A stretch of DNA of 64,000 nt. It comes from Rubripirellula reticaptiva. Its GTDB lineage: Bacteria > Planctomycetota > Planctomycetia > Pirellulales > Pirellulaceae. Positions 17,125 to 26,384 of the stretch are shown here, piece by piece (the stretch's first letter is position 1; every line of letters begins with the position of its first letter). The translations under genes and the position numbers were made by a program. The stretch spans positions 1,060,873 to 1,124,872 of the forward strand of contig NZ_SJPX01000004.1 in the NCBI RefSeq assembly GCF_007860175.1, read 5' to 3'. The notes under the pieces were generated by a model that worked only from the letters and a program-made list of their open reading frames with translations, was not told the origin of the DNA and did no database searches.

Positions 17125-20100
17125 TTAGTGAGACTGGCTAGAGTTTGCTAAATCAACTTTCTTTTGATCGACAAAATCCTGCAGTTCCAACAACGACTCA
17201 AGAACGCGGTTCAAGTCCACGTCGTGGAGGGCGCACTCGCCCTGTTCTGCGATCTCCGAAAGTTCATCCAATCCGACCGTCCCGCCCGATCCTTTGATTT
17301 GGTGCAGGTGCTTTGACACGGTTTGAAGATCGCCGTTCTCATACGCTGCCATGATTGACGGCAACGTGGTGTCAACTTGTTCGATCAATTCACTCGCAAA
17401 CATTTGGAGCCAGTCGTCCGAGATCATCGAAAGTTGATCGACTCGGTCGAGTCTTGCTGGTATCAAGTTCGGAGCATCGGTAGCGGCTGCCGTCGAGGAA
17501 TGTGACTGCGTCGAATTTTTCGAAATCGCACCACGCAAAGAATGGTCGGAAACAATTCGAAGCAGACGGTCTAGGTCCAGAGGTTTTGTCAGGTATTGCG
17601 AGCAGCCGGCATCGCGACAACGTGCTTCGTCACCTTCCATCGCGTTCGCGGTCAAGGCAACGATCGGCAGGTCAAATCCGCGTTGGCGCAGCATCTTGGT
17701 CGCTTCATAGCCATCCATGACCGGCATTTGCATGTCCATCAAGATGATGTCCACTGCTAACGACTGGTCGGCCAGCGTCTCAACGGCGTTCTTTCCATTC
17801 GAAGCGGTGCGGACTTCCGCGCCTGAATCGGAAAGCAAGAGTGTTAGCAGTTTTCGATTGGTTTGGCTGTCGTCGACCACCAACACGCGAACGCCTCGCA
17901 AATCGACGTTTTGAAAGTCGCTGGCCCGTTTACCGCTGGTAAGGGCCATCGCTTGATCCTGGCTTAGCATCTTCGTGCTTGTGGGACATTGGATTGCCAG
18001 CTTCAAGCTCATTTGTGTACCCGAATTTTTTTCGCTCGACACGCTAAGGCAACCGCCCAACGCTTCGGCGAGTCGCTTGCTGATCGACAAACCGAGTCCC
18101 GTTCCGCCAAAATTTCGAGTAGTTGAGGTGTCGGCTTGAATGAACGGTTCGAAAATCGTCGACATCTCATGGGATGTCATTCCGATGCCGGTATCTTCGA
18201 CCACGATTTCCAGCTCATTCGGAAACGTGTCTGGACCGGATGCGCGAATCACCATCGTGACATCGCCCTGTTGTGTGAACTTGATTGCGTTGCCAACTAG
18301 GTTTGTCAAAATTTGCCGCAGCCGTGTTGGATCGCTTTGGATGATCTCGGGAATGCAACCGTCAATTCGCAAACGCAGCTTGATTCCTTTTTGAATCGCC
18401 TTGGAACGAAGCGACGCGACCACATCACCAGCCACGAGTGTCGGATTGCATGGGATGGATTCGGATTCAATCTTGCCGGCTTCGATTTTCGAAATGTCGA
18501 GAATGTCGTTCAGCAAGTGCAGCAGATGGAATCCGTTGGAATGGATGGTTTGCAGGTGGGACGTACGATCTTCCTCATCGGTTATCACGCCACGAAGCAA
18601 CAATTCGGTGAACCCAAGAATACCGGTGATTGGTGTGCGGATCTCGTGGCTCATTCGTGCCAAGAAATCACTCTTAGCTGCATTGGCTGATTCGGCAGCG
18701 TTCTTGGCGAGTTGCAATTTTTCGCGAGTCACGGCAAGTTTTCGTGCCGTCATTTCCAGCTGTCGAGAATGCTCGACAATCGCCGCCGTACGCTCATCGA
18801 CTTTTCGTTCCAGGTTCTGGTTCAGATCGTGTAGTTGCTCGAAGCTATCTGCTTTTTCGAGTGCTGCACCGGCAGCCGACGTCAAATAGTCAGCGATCTT
18901 GATCTCATCCTTGCCGTAAAGACCGCTGAACCGTTTGTTGGTCACATACAAGAATGCCGTGGTCTGACCATTGACGACGATCGGGCTGCAAAGGAACGTG
19001 CCGTCACGATCGTTTGGAATACCACGGATGACGCAGTGTTCGCGGTCACGAACGATGGTTTGTTGACAAACGCTAACCTCGGCAACGAATGAATCATCAA
19101 AGGGCTGATTCCCGGGCATCGTGACTAAGTTCTGTTCGTTGTCCAGACGGATCAAGAAAACATGTTCGCCTCGCAGAATCTTGACCGCAGCGGTTCGAAC
19201 TTCGTCGAAGATCTCTGCGGGCAAATCACTGGTCGCAATTCGTCTTCCTGATGCGAGAAGCGATTCGAAGCGGTCCAACAGTGAAATCGAACTCGTTTCG
19301 TTGATGCGCTCTCCCGCATGGAGCAATTTGGCAAGCAACTCGTTTGCTCGGTCGACTTCGGATTGGTCAACTGTCCATCCCAAATCGTCCGAAAATTCGG
19401 CATGCAGAACAACTGTTTGGGCGTGTTCGACAACCGCCTGTTGCCGGTTTGCTTCGCTAAGACTTTGTCGGAACAGTATTTCTGCTCTTCGGCGTTTTCC
19501 CGCCATCGCGGATGCGGCAGCGAGTTCGCGAAGCGCATGAGGCAATTCATTGGTAAAACGCTTGCCAACGGAAACCGCTTTTTGGGCTGACTTGATTAGC
19601 TCCTTTAACTTCGCGTCGTGAACCTGTTTGATCTTCGCCGGCGCGGTTTCAATTTGTCGACGCAGGGCCGTGCAGAGCCACGGATAGCAGGGGCTGACGT
19701 AAGTGTTACCGACCTTGGACTCGTCTGCGGATGCTACTGCTGCTCCGAGAACTTTCGCCGCTGCGACGAACCGTCCTTGGTAAAACTCCTGAACGCCCTT
19801 CGCTAATAAAACCTGACATTTCCGTTGCTCGTCGATCACATCGCGATTCAATTCGGTCGCAATCACGTCGTCGGGAACGCGGCCGATTGATGCTCGCGCC
19901 CACACGTCGACAATATTTCCGGTTGCTTGGAAATCGCCAAGTTGAATCGCTGATTCGTAATTTAGCCTTGCGAGTTGGACCGCCTCATCGAACTTGCCTG
20001 TTCGGTACAGCGACGCCGCCAATTGGTATCTGGCGATATGCACTTCCCAGTAGTCACCCGTACGTTCCAGAATCGCAACGGCCTGTCGTGCCTGATCAAT

Positions 20101-23091
20101 GCATTCCATGAACTCCGAGAACGAGTACAAAAGGATGCTAAGGAAGTTGCGCGATTGACCTTGGCCCCACACATCACCCAGCAGCTTGCGTATCGCGAGC
20201 GAACGTCGTCCGTAGTTGGTCCCACGAGATTGCCATCGCAGCAACGTCATCGCGGGCGCATGATCTGAATACGATTGGGCCAAGAATCGGGTCGGTCCAT
20301 AACATTCGGCGGCGTTCATGCCTCGCAAATGGGCCCACAGGGTAAAGTACTTGTTTCGAGTGTACCAATAGGTGTGCGCGATCTCGCTATAGATCGAAAA
20401 CGCCATTTTTTCTGCCTCGCTGGGCTCGCCGCTTTTCTGTCCGCAGGTCGCTGGAAAGAGCGAATGGCGAAGCTGGCGGATTCCTTCGATGCCCAAGTTC
20501 CAAAACAATTGCGGTGTGGTGTAGCAAACCGGTTGGCCGAGTTTTTGAAGTGACGCTTCGAAGCTGGCGGCGGCTTGGTCTTTGCTTCCACGTTTAAAAT
20601 GTAGATCGCCTTGTTTGAACGAAACTTTGGCCTGCTCCATGACCGTATCCGCGCTGTCTGCGGCACGATCAAGCCAATTCTGCGCTTCGTCGTACCGGCC
20701 CTGCAAAGTCAGCACTTCATTCATCATCATTTCGACGAAGTGGCGGGTATCCCGTTGGGCAAGATGCAGAGATCGTACTGCGATTTTTAGTTGAACTTCA
20801 GCACTCGCCAACGAGAAACTTCCTCGAGCGATTTTGGCGGCTTTCAGCGCACTGGGAAGCGCCTTTTCGTGCAATTGGGCAGCATCGAAATGGTATGCCA
20901 GTTCGAAGTAATGCGTGGGATCGTTCTTTTCAAGGTAGCGTCCAATTTGACCATGCATCAACTTGATGGTCTCGTCGGACAGTTCACTTAAGACCGCTTC
21001 GCGTACTTTGTCGTGGACAAACGAAAGTGCTCGGTCGGGACGACTCCAAACCAGTCGGTGCGCGCGAGCGGGCAGCATTGCAGCGTGCGCCTCTTCCGAC
21101 CCCATGTCGACCAGTTCAGCGGCCGTATCCAGGTTGAAGTCTCGGCCGATGACTGCTGCTGCGGCAAGCAGTTTTTTGGCATCATCGGGTAAGTGAGAAA
21201 GGCGATCGATCAAAATTTCATTGGCGCCCTCAGCGGTCTGAAATGTTGATAGTTTTGGTTCGTCAACGATCCATCCCTGTTCCTGAGCAATCAGCACGTT
21301 CGACTCGACCAACCCACGAAGCACGGCCGCGGCCATAAACGGGCTGCCGCTTGCGAATCGTTGGACGACTTCGACGGCGGTGTCTGGCAATGGCCCAGCC
21401 ATCGACTCGGCGAGTTGCTGGATGTCGTGATCCGTCAAAGGGTCAAGCGTCAAGCGATCGGTGATCGTTAGTTTTTCGACGAGCGCCCGGCTGATACCTT
21501 CATCCGGTCGCATGATCGAAAACAGCAGAAAGTGCTTTGGCTGTGTGTCGCCGATCGCCAGCATCACGCGCATCGACTGGTCGTCCATCCACTGGCAATC
21601 ATCGACCGTGATCATGACGCTGCGATCGTCTGTGCCTAAACTGGTCATCAGAGCACAAATTGCCGAAACAACTCGACCTTGTCCTAGTTCCGCTGGCCCC
21701 AATAAATGCTCGCCGTGCCAGCCCAACGCACTGGCCAGCACTGGCATCGCTGTAATGACTTCTTGATGATAATCTCGCATCTCGTGCGTGATTTTTTGCA
21801 CTAGAATTGGGTCGGTTGGCAACATCCGCGCCAATTGATCCACCATTTGTAGCCACACTGCGTTGGGCTGTTGGGACGCGTGTTGTGACGCTCGTCCGCG
21901 CAGGATCAAGAACTTCTTGCGAGCCGCCATTCGTGAGATTTCGTTAAGCAACCGGGTTTTTCCCATCCCCGATTCGGCGCACATCGAAACTTGCTTCATG
22001 CCTCCAGACTGTACTTCGTTCAAGCCTCGCTCGAGCGTCTCGAGCGGTTCGTTTCTCCCAACGAAGGCCGCGTCGATTAACGCCGTGCGCCGGTCGGCTA
22101 TGCCAAGTACAAAGTCGGGCAACTTCGCATCGCTGTCTAACAACCCCAGGATTCTTTGCGCATCAAGTTTCGCGGCGCTTGCGCATTGGTAACGATCGCG
22201 AGGTTCTTTGGCAATCAGTTTGTCAATGAACTGAATCACCAACTTGGGCGTCTCGTCCGAATACCGTCTGGGGTCCGGATCTGCTGTCATGTGCTGATAC
22301 AGGATGTCGTTGACGTCTCCGCCAAACGCTGCACCACCGGTCAGAGCGGCGTTGAGTATGTATCCAACGGAATAGAGATCAGAAGATTCGCAAATATCGT
22401 GATCGATGATTCCGGAAAGTTCTGGCGACGTGTACGAAGCGGATTCTTGCGCAAGTCGGCCTTCATTGGAGAAAACGTCGGGGCACCACAACGGCACATA
22501 GCCGCAAAGGACCGCACGATTGTCTTTTCGAATGATGATATTGGAGGGGCGTATGTCTCGGTGGATGCAACCTATCTCATGGATGCAACCAAGTGCGTCT
22601 AGAAGGTCACATGCCAATCGCATCGTCTGTTGCGATGTGAAACGTTGCTTGCGAAACTTCGACGCCAGCGAATCGCCGTCGATGTAGTGATAGACCACTC
22701 GTAGGTGATGTTCGGATGCGTCAAAGCTAATCGGCTGCGAATACGTTTCACAGCGAATACCAGACGTCAGGCGAGCTTCATTGTTAAAGCGATAGAACCC
22801 ACTCTCTGCGAATAGCTTCTTAGGAACTTGACGCAGAATAACCAACTCACCCGTTCGGCGATCCTTCGCTAAGAAGCACGAAACCATCGAGTCGTCGGAA
22901 AGTTGCCGATCGATTTCGTACACGTCTGTTGCGTTGCCGGTGAGGTCGTTCGGTTCGTTAGCAGACAAGCGATGCCTCGATGATTGAGCAAGCGAATTGA
23001 ATTCGCTTGCCAGTGGGCGCGTCTGACGGGGCAGCAGACGCAATTGGGAAATTGGAAACGGTTGGATCGAAACGCGATCGAGATCGCGCAC
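17125..23091 (-). CDS. kinase-like/ATPase/GAF/histidine kinase/receiver/HPt signalling giant
   Basis: 1988 residues from a GTG start. Order: Ser/Thr kinase fold (~58-315), STAND/AAA ATPase (Walker [12 protein letters not shown] at ~372, Walker [13 protein letters not shown]), a long TPR-like helical region (~700-1250), GAF (~1267-1413), HisKA with His1482 in [11 protein letters not shown], HATPase ([18 protein letters not shown]), receiver ([10 protein letters not shown], Asp ~1785 in [11 protein letters not shown]) and a carboxy-terminal HPt with His1930 in HQIKGSGG. The kinase domain keeps HRDIRPSN but has CGY where DFG should be and no clear VAIK lysine, so it is probably a pseudokinase. 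The layout resembles multi-domain kinases of fungi and cyanobacteria, with an added phosphorelay. No membrane helix seen. Confidence 0.9.
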   Translation of the reverse strand: MRDLDRVSIQPFPISQLRLLPRQTRPLASEFNSLAQSSRHRLSANEPNDLTGNATDVYEIDRQLSDDSMVSCFLAKDRRTGELVILRQVPKKLFAESGFYRFNNEARLTSGIRCETYSQPISFDASEHHLRVVYHYIDGDSLASKFRKQRFTSQQTMRLACDLLDALGCIHEIGCIHRDIRPSNIIIRKDNRAVLCGYVPLWCPDVFSNEGRLAQESASYTSPELSGIIDHDICESSDLYSVGYILNAALTGGAAFGGDVNDILYQHMTADPDPRRYSDETPKLVIQFIDKLIAKEPRDRYQCASAAKLDAQRILGLLDSDAKLPDFVLGIADRRTALIDAAFVGRNEPLETLERGLNEVQSGGMKQVSMCAESGMGKTRLLNEISRMAARKKFLILRGRASQHASQQPNAVWLQMVDQLARMLPTDPILVQKITHEMRDYHQEVITAMPVLASALGWHGEHLLGPAELGQGRVVSAICALMTSLGTDDRSVMITVDDCQWMDDQSMRVMLAIGDTQPKHFLLFSIMRPDEGISRALVEKLTITDRLTLDPLTDHDIQQLAESMAGPLPDTAVEVVQRFASGSPFMAAAVLRGLVESNVLIAQEQGWIVDEPKLSTFQTAEGANEILIDRLSHLPDDAKKLLAAAAVIGRDFNLDTAAELVDMGSEEAHAAMLPARAHRLVWSRPDRALSFVHDKVREAVLSELSDETIKLMHGQIGRYLEKNDPTHYFELAYHFDAAQLHEKALPSALKAAKIARGSFSLASAEVQLKIAVRSLHLAQRDTRHFVEMMMNEVLTLQGRYDEAQNWLDRAADSADTVMEQAKVSFKQGDLHFKRGSKDQAAASFEASLQKLGQPVCYTTPQLFWNLGIEGIRQLRHSLFPATCGQKSGEPSEAEKMAFSIYSEIAHTYWYTRNKYFTLWAHLRGMNAAECYGPTRFLAQSYSDHAPAMTLLRWQSRGTNYGRRSLAIRKLLGDVWGQGQSRNFLSILLYSFSEFMECIDQARQAVAILERTGDYWEVHIARYQLAASLYRTGKFDEAVQLARLNYESAIQLGDFQATGNIVDVWARASIGRVPDDVIATELNRDVIDEQRKCQVLLAKGVQEFYQGRFVAAAKVLGAAVASADESKVGNTYVSPCYPWLCTALRRQIETAPAKIKQVHDAKLKELIKSAQKAVSVGKRFTNELPHALRELAAASAMAGKRRRAEILFRQSLSEANRQQAVVEHAQTVVLHAEFSDDLGWTVDQSEVDRANELLAKLLHAGERINETSSISLLDRFESLLASGRRIATSDLPAEIFDEVRTAAVKILRGEHVFLIRLDNEQNLVTMPGNQPFDDSFVAEVSVCQQTIVRDREHCVIRGIPNDRDGTFLCSPIVVNGQTTAFLYVTNKRFSGLYGKDEIKIADYLTSAAGAALEKADSFEQLHDLNQNLERKVDERTAAIVEHSRQLEMTARKLAVTREKLQLAKNAAESANAAKSDFLARMSHEIRTPITGILGFTELLLRGVITDEEDRTSHLQTIHSNGFHLLHLLNDILDISKIEAGKIESESIPCNPTLVAGDVVASLRSKAIQKGIKLRLRIDGCIPEIIQSDPTRLRQILTNLVGNAIKFTQQGDVTMVIRASGPDTFPNELEIVVEDTGIGMTSHEMSTIFEPFIQADTSTTRNFGGTGLGLSISKRLAEALGGCLSVSSEKNSGTQMSLKLAIQCPTSTKMLSQDQAMALTSGKRASDFQNVDLRGVRVLVVDDSQTNRKLLTLLLSDSGAEVRTASNGKNAVETLADQSLAVDIILMDMQMPVMDGYEATKMLRQRGFDLPIVALTANAMEGDEARCRDAGCSQYLTKPLDLDRLLRIVSDHSLRGAISKNSTQSHSSTAAATDAPNLIPARLDRVDQLSMISDDWLQMFASELIEQVDTTLPSIMAAYENGDLQTVSKHLHQIKGSGGTVGLDELSEIAEQGECALHDVDLNRVLESLLELQDFVDQKKVDLANSSQSH

Positions 23092-23288
23092 TCGCTGAAA
23101 CGTAACCCGATAAAGTTTGCGCTACCGAATTTTTCAGCGCGAAAATGGTAAAAGTCGATTTTCCTGTCGCGATTGTGATCGATGTGACTTTCGTGCCTGA
23201 TACAAAAGGTCCTTCGCTAGTGGTTTCGGGCACAGAAGTTACTTAGCGGATTACTAATTTGCGGGCAGTCAAATCAGTTATAGGAAAA

Positions 23289-24671
23289 ATGATGGTTACT
23301 TTGATTCAACAAGAGTCCGAAGTCGGTTGGCAAGAAGATTACGAGAACCGGGTCAATCCGGACTTGATGACCAGGTTACTGCACAACGCAGTTCCGGTAT
23401 TGAAAGCCGTGGGTTGGCGTGTGACAACCGTTAGCGAGGGGGGGTGTCGATCGGAGCTTCCGCTGGCGACATCGTCGACCAACCAGCACGGGACTCACCA
23501 AGCTGCGCTGGTCTCGCTATCGGCTGACTACACAGGCGGACTCGCCCTGGCCACACTACTGCGCGGCATTCCTCTTTCGGGCATTCATCGCTGTAAAGAT
23601 GAGACATCAGCATCGCTTTGGCTGGCATCCATGGATGTCAAGTATCGAAACCCTAGCACCGGTCACTTGCAAGCCTCGTGTGACATTCCAGCGGATGTCG
23701 CCAAAATGGTTCGTCAGCGATACTTTGCTGGAAAGCGAGTACTAGTGACTTTGCCGGTGATCTTTACGTCCAACGACGAGTTGGTTGCGGAGGCCGAGAT
23801 GAAATATTTTGCGCAGCCGTCGATCCAGCTCAAACCGACGAAGGAAAACCCCAAGATTTCGCCGTTGTTCAAGCAGAAACTCAAAGCGTCTGCTCGAATG
23901 ATCGCGGGAGTTCGGGCATCGTCCGAAGCTCATCTAACGCGGTTCGATCAAAGCCACGAACGACAAGCCGCCGGGCCGCATGGCGAATTGCTGGCCGATC
24001 GACTTAACGGTGTCTTGCCACAACTACGAGACATGGTGCTGGCCCGGACAAGTCACATCGATCGGACAGTCAAGAGTGTCTCAGGCTTGCAACAAGTCGT
24101 CATTCTTGGCGTCGGTTTGGACATGCGTCCGTTTCGGTTGTCACAGTCCTTGGGTGGGCCGACTTTCTTCGAACTTGATCTACCCGAAATGCTGGAAGAA
24201 CGCATGCGAGTGATTTCGAAAATGGCCCGCGGCCACGACGTGAATCGACGGATGATTGCCGCTGATTTTAAAACCGATGATGTTTCCGAATTGTTGCTCA
24301 GCCACCCGGATTTTGATCCCCACGCCGCGACTGTCGTTGTGTACGAAGGGTGTTCGATGTACTTCACGGCCGACGAGAATGAGGAGATTTTGACCAGGGC
24401 TGGACGAGTGATGCAAAACCCGTCCAGCCGATTGTGGTCGGACATGGTTGCTGAGGGTGTGGTCAACGGTTCTCATCAAATTCCAGAGATCACAAAATTT
24501 TTAGATGGCATGGAAGAGATGGGCGAGAGATTCATCTTTGGTTGTGATCGACCAGCCGATTTCTTGCTGCGTTGTGGGTTTAACAACACCGAGACGACGT
24601 CCGCCGGTGCACACTTGAAGTCCAACGATCCGGTGTTGGGGACATATCAGTTCAGCGTCGCTTCGAAGTAA
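23289..24671 (+). CDS. hotdog thioesterase (DUF4442-like) fused to LCM-type methyltransferase
   Basis: 460 residues from ATG 23289, preceded by a TAGGA site; a TTG at 23259 would add ten residues. Residues ~10-180 read as a DUF4442-type hotdog fold: NPDLMTRLLHNAVPVLKAVGW, a NQHGTHQAAL segment where such folds place the active-site loop, and SMDVKYRNPSTGHLQASC. From ~205 the protein matches the leucine-carboxyl-methyltransferase/PPM1 family of O-methyltransferases: SSEAHLTRFDQSH, VVILGVGLDMRPFRLS (SAM motif), FFELDLPEMLEERMRV and VVYEGCSMYFT. It could cleave an acyl thioester and methylate the acid, or act on two sites of one lipid-like metabolite. Divergent from the signalling giant; a FadL-type porin follows. 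Confidence 0.8.
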   Translation: MMVTLIQQESEVGWQEDYENRVNPDLMTRLLHNAVPVLKAVGWRVTTVSEGGCRSELPLATSSTNQHGTHQAALVSLSADYTGGLALATLLRGIPLSGIHRCKDETSASLWLASMDVKYRNPSTGHLQASCDIPADVAKMVRQRYFAGKRVLVTLPVIFTSNDELVAEAEMKYFAQPSIQLKPTKENPKISPLFKQKLKASARMIAGVRASSEAHLTRFDQSHERQAAGPHGELLADRLNGVLPQLRDMVLARTSHIDRTVKSVSGLQQVVILGVGLDMRPFRLSQSLGGPTFFELDLPEMLEERMRVISKMARGHDVNRRMIAADFKTDDVSELLLSHPDFDPHAATVVVYEGCSMYFTADENEEILTRAGRVMQNPSSRLWSDMVAEGVVNGSHQIPEITKFLDGMEEMGERFIFGCDRPADFLLRCGFNNTETTSAGAHLKSNDPVLGTYQFSVASK

Positions 24672-24979
24672 ATATGTTGATCTTTGCATCGCTTTGACCG
24701 GCGTATCAGCCGTTCCCTTGATTGCGACGCAGGAAGGGGAACGGCTTTTTTTCAGTGGCGTAGCAACGGATCGCTTCGGGTTGATGTGACGTGTTTTTCG
24801 AATTCAAACGTCGATGCAAGCAGGTTCTGCCGGACAGGTGTGGGGGGTGCTGGTTTACCCATTGGACTTTGAGGGCAGATTCGCTTTAGCAAAACTTTTT
24901 TGGTCGTTCGTGCCGACACTGGAAGAGATACCGGAAAACCCGGCCTAACGATTACAGGCCGATTCAATTGGCGGGGCAC
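24672..24979. other. 308-bp intergenic region
   Basis: Holds one clear intrinsic terminator for the upstream gene at 24708-24752. The remaining ~230 bases before the FadL-type gene show no open frame or RNA that I can support; they should include that gene's promoter. Confidence 0.5.
24708..24752 (+). terminator. rho-independent terminator after the thioesterase-methyltransferase gene
   Basis: Perfect 10-bp inverted repeat, AGCCGTTCCC at 24708-24717 and GGGAACGGCT at 24737-24746, followed by a run of seven T. It lies 37 bases after the stop codon and separates this gene from the FadL-type gene. Confidence 0.85.
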
Positions 24980-26257
24980 ATGAAAAAAGTTTTTTTGATG
25001 GCATTGGCCATCCTCTTTGTCGTTACGACTTTCAACACGATTTCCAGCAAGGCGTTGGCTCAAGGCGCCATTGTTTCGGCTGGTGGTCCGGTGCACCGCG
25101 GGATGGGCGGTGCTTCTACCGCCGCACCGATCAGCGCGTTGGGGGCACTGTACTGGAACCCAGCCACGATCAGCGGCCTGGAACACTCTGAGTTAGAGGT
25201 CGGCGTCGATGTGCTCTCGACCGACCACCGAGTGACCTCTAGTTTTGGCGGTTCGAGCGGAGAAACGGTCGCGGACCCGGGCACCTTTCCGGTGCCGAAC
25301 TTTGCTTGGGTCCATCGCCTCGAAGATTCACGTTTTACACTCGGACTTGGCGTCAACGCCGTTGCTGGTTTTAAAACAAACCTACAGGCTGACCCGACCA
25401 ATCCAGTTCTTGCGCCGCAGCCGTTCGGTTTGGGACGCGTCAGTTCAGAAGCGACCTTTTTGCAAATTTCGCCAGTCCTATCGATGGCGGTTTCGGAACG
25501 GATTTCTTTCGCCGCTGGCCCGATCATCACGAGTGCCCAAGTCGGTATCGAGCCATTCGTTTTTGATTCTGCAAACGCGGACGGAACGTATTCGTCGGGC
25601 AGGTCGACCAAGTACCAATGGGGCGGCGGAGTTCAGGCCGGCGTGTACTTCATTCCCAGCGAAGATTGGCGTTTAGGGGCGTCCATCAAAAGCCCTGCGT
25701 GGATGGATACGTTTGAGTACTTTGGACAGGACGAAAACGGGCTTCCTCGCAAAATGACCGCCGAGATTGATCTTCCGATGATCGTTTCGCTGGGCGCTGG
25801 CTATGCTGGTCGCGAAAACTGGCTATTCGCAGCGGACGCCAGATTCATCGACTACAAGAATGCGGATGGGTTTGGTGATGATGCGGTCTATGATGCAACC
25901 GGCGCGCTTGGCGGACTTGATTGGAGCAGCGTTTTTTCGCTAGCCCTTGGTGCACAGCGTCAACTGAACGAACGAGTTTTTCTGCGTGCGGGATACAATT
26001 ACAACACGAACCCGATCAAAGACAGTGAAACATTTTTTAACATGGCTTCGCCTTTGATTTACGAACACATGCTAAGCGTCGGCGGATCCTATAACTTCAA
26101 CGAAAAGCTTGCCGTTAGCGCGGCGTACTCGCACTACATCGAAAACTCTCGTAGCGGTCCTTTCGTGTTACCAGGAATCGGTGCAGTGCCTGGTTCGTCG
26201 GTCACGACCGAAATGTCGGCAGACTTTCTTAGCTTTGGCATCGTAATGCAGCAGTAA
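24980..26257 (+). CDS. OmpP1/FadL-family outer-membrane transporter
   Basis: 425 residues from ATG 24980 (MKKVFLMALAILFVV, signal peptide ending near ALAQ). The mature start GAIVSAGGPVHRGMGGAS and YWNPATISGLEHSELEVG is the typical FadL luminal/hatch region, and the rest is amphipathic beta-strand sequence (SVGGSYNFNEKLAVSAAYSH) with the family-like end ADFLSFGIVMQQ. FadL proteins admit long-chain fatty acids and other hydrophobic molecules through the outer membrane. Its position after the thioesterase-methyltransferase fusion suggests the two handle a related hydrophobic compound, although a terminator lies between them. Confidence 0.85.
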   Translation: MKKVFLMALAILFVVTTFNTISSKALAQGAIVSAGGPVHRGMGGASTAAPISALGALYWNPATISGLEHSELEVGVDVLSTDHRVTSSFGGSSGETVADPGTFPVPNFAWVHRLEDSRFTLGLGVNAVAGFKTNLQADPTNPVLAPQPFGLGRVSSEATFLQISPVLSMAVSERISFAAGPIITSAQVGIEPFVFDSANADGTYSSGRSTKYQWGGGVQAGVYFIPSEDWRLGASIKSPAWMDTFEYFGQDENGLPRKMTAEIDLPMIVSLGAGYAGRENWLFAADARFIDYKNADGFGDDAVYDATGALGGLDWSSVFSLALGAQRQLNERVFLRAGYNYNTNPIKDSETFFNMASPLIYEHMLSVGGSYNFNEKLAVSAAYSHYIENSRSGPFVLPGIGAVPGSSVTTEMSADFLSFGIVMQQ

Positions 26258-26384
26258 ACAGTCACTGAGAGTTTTGAACTGGCTTCGGCAGGAAATGGTC
26301 TCGGACTGAAGTCGGGCATCCTCCGCTCGGCTGCGATACACTGAAATTTGCAAAACTTGCAAATTCGTAGTCGGAGACAGGCAG

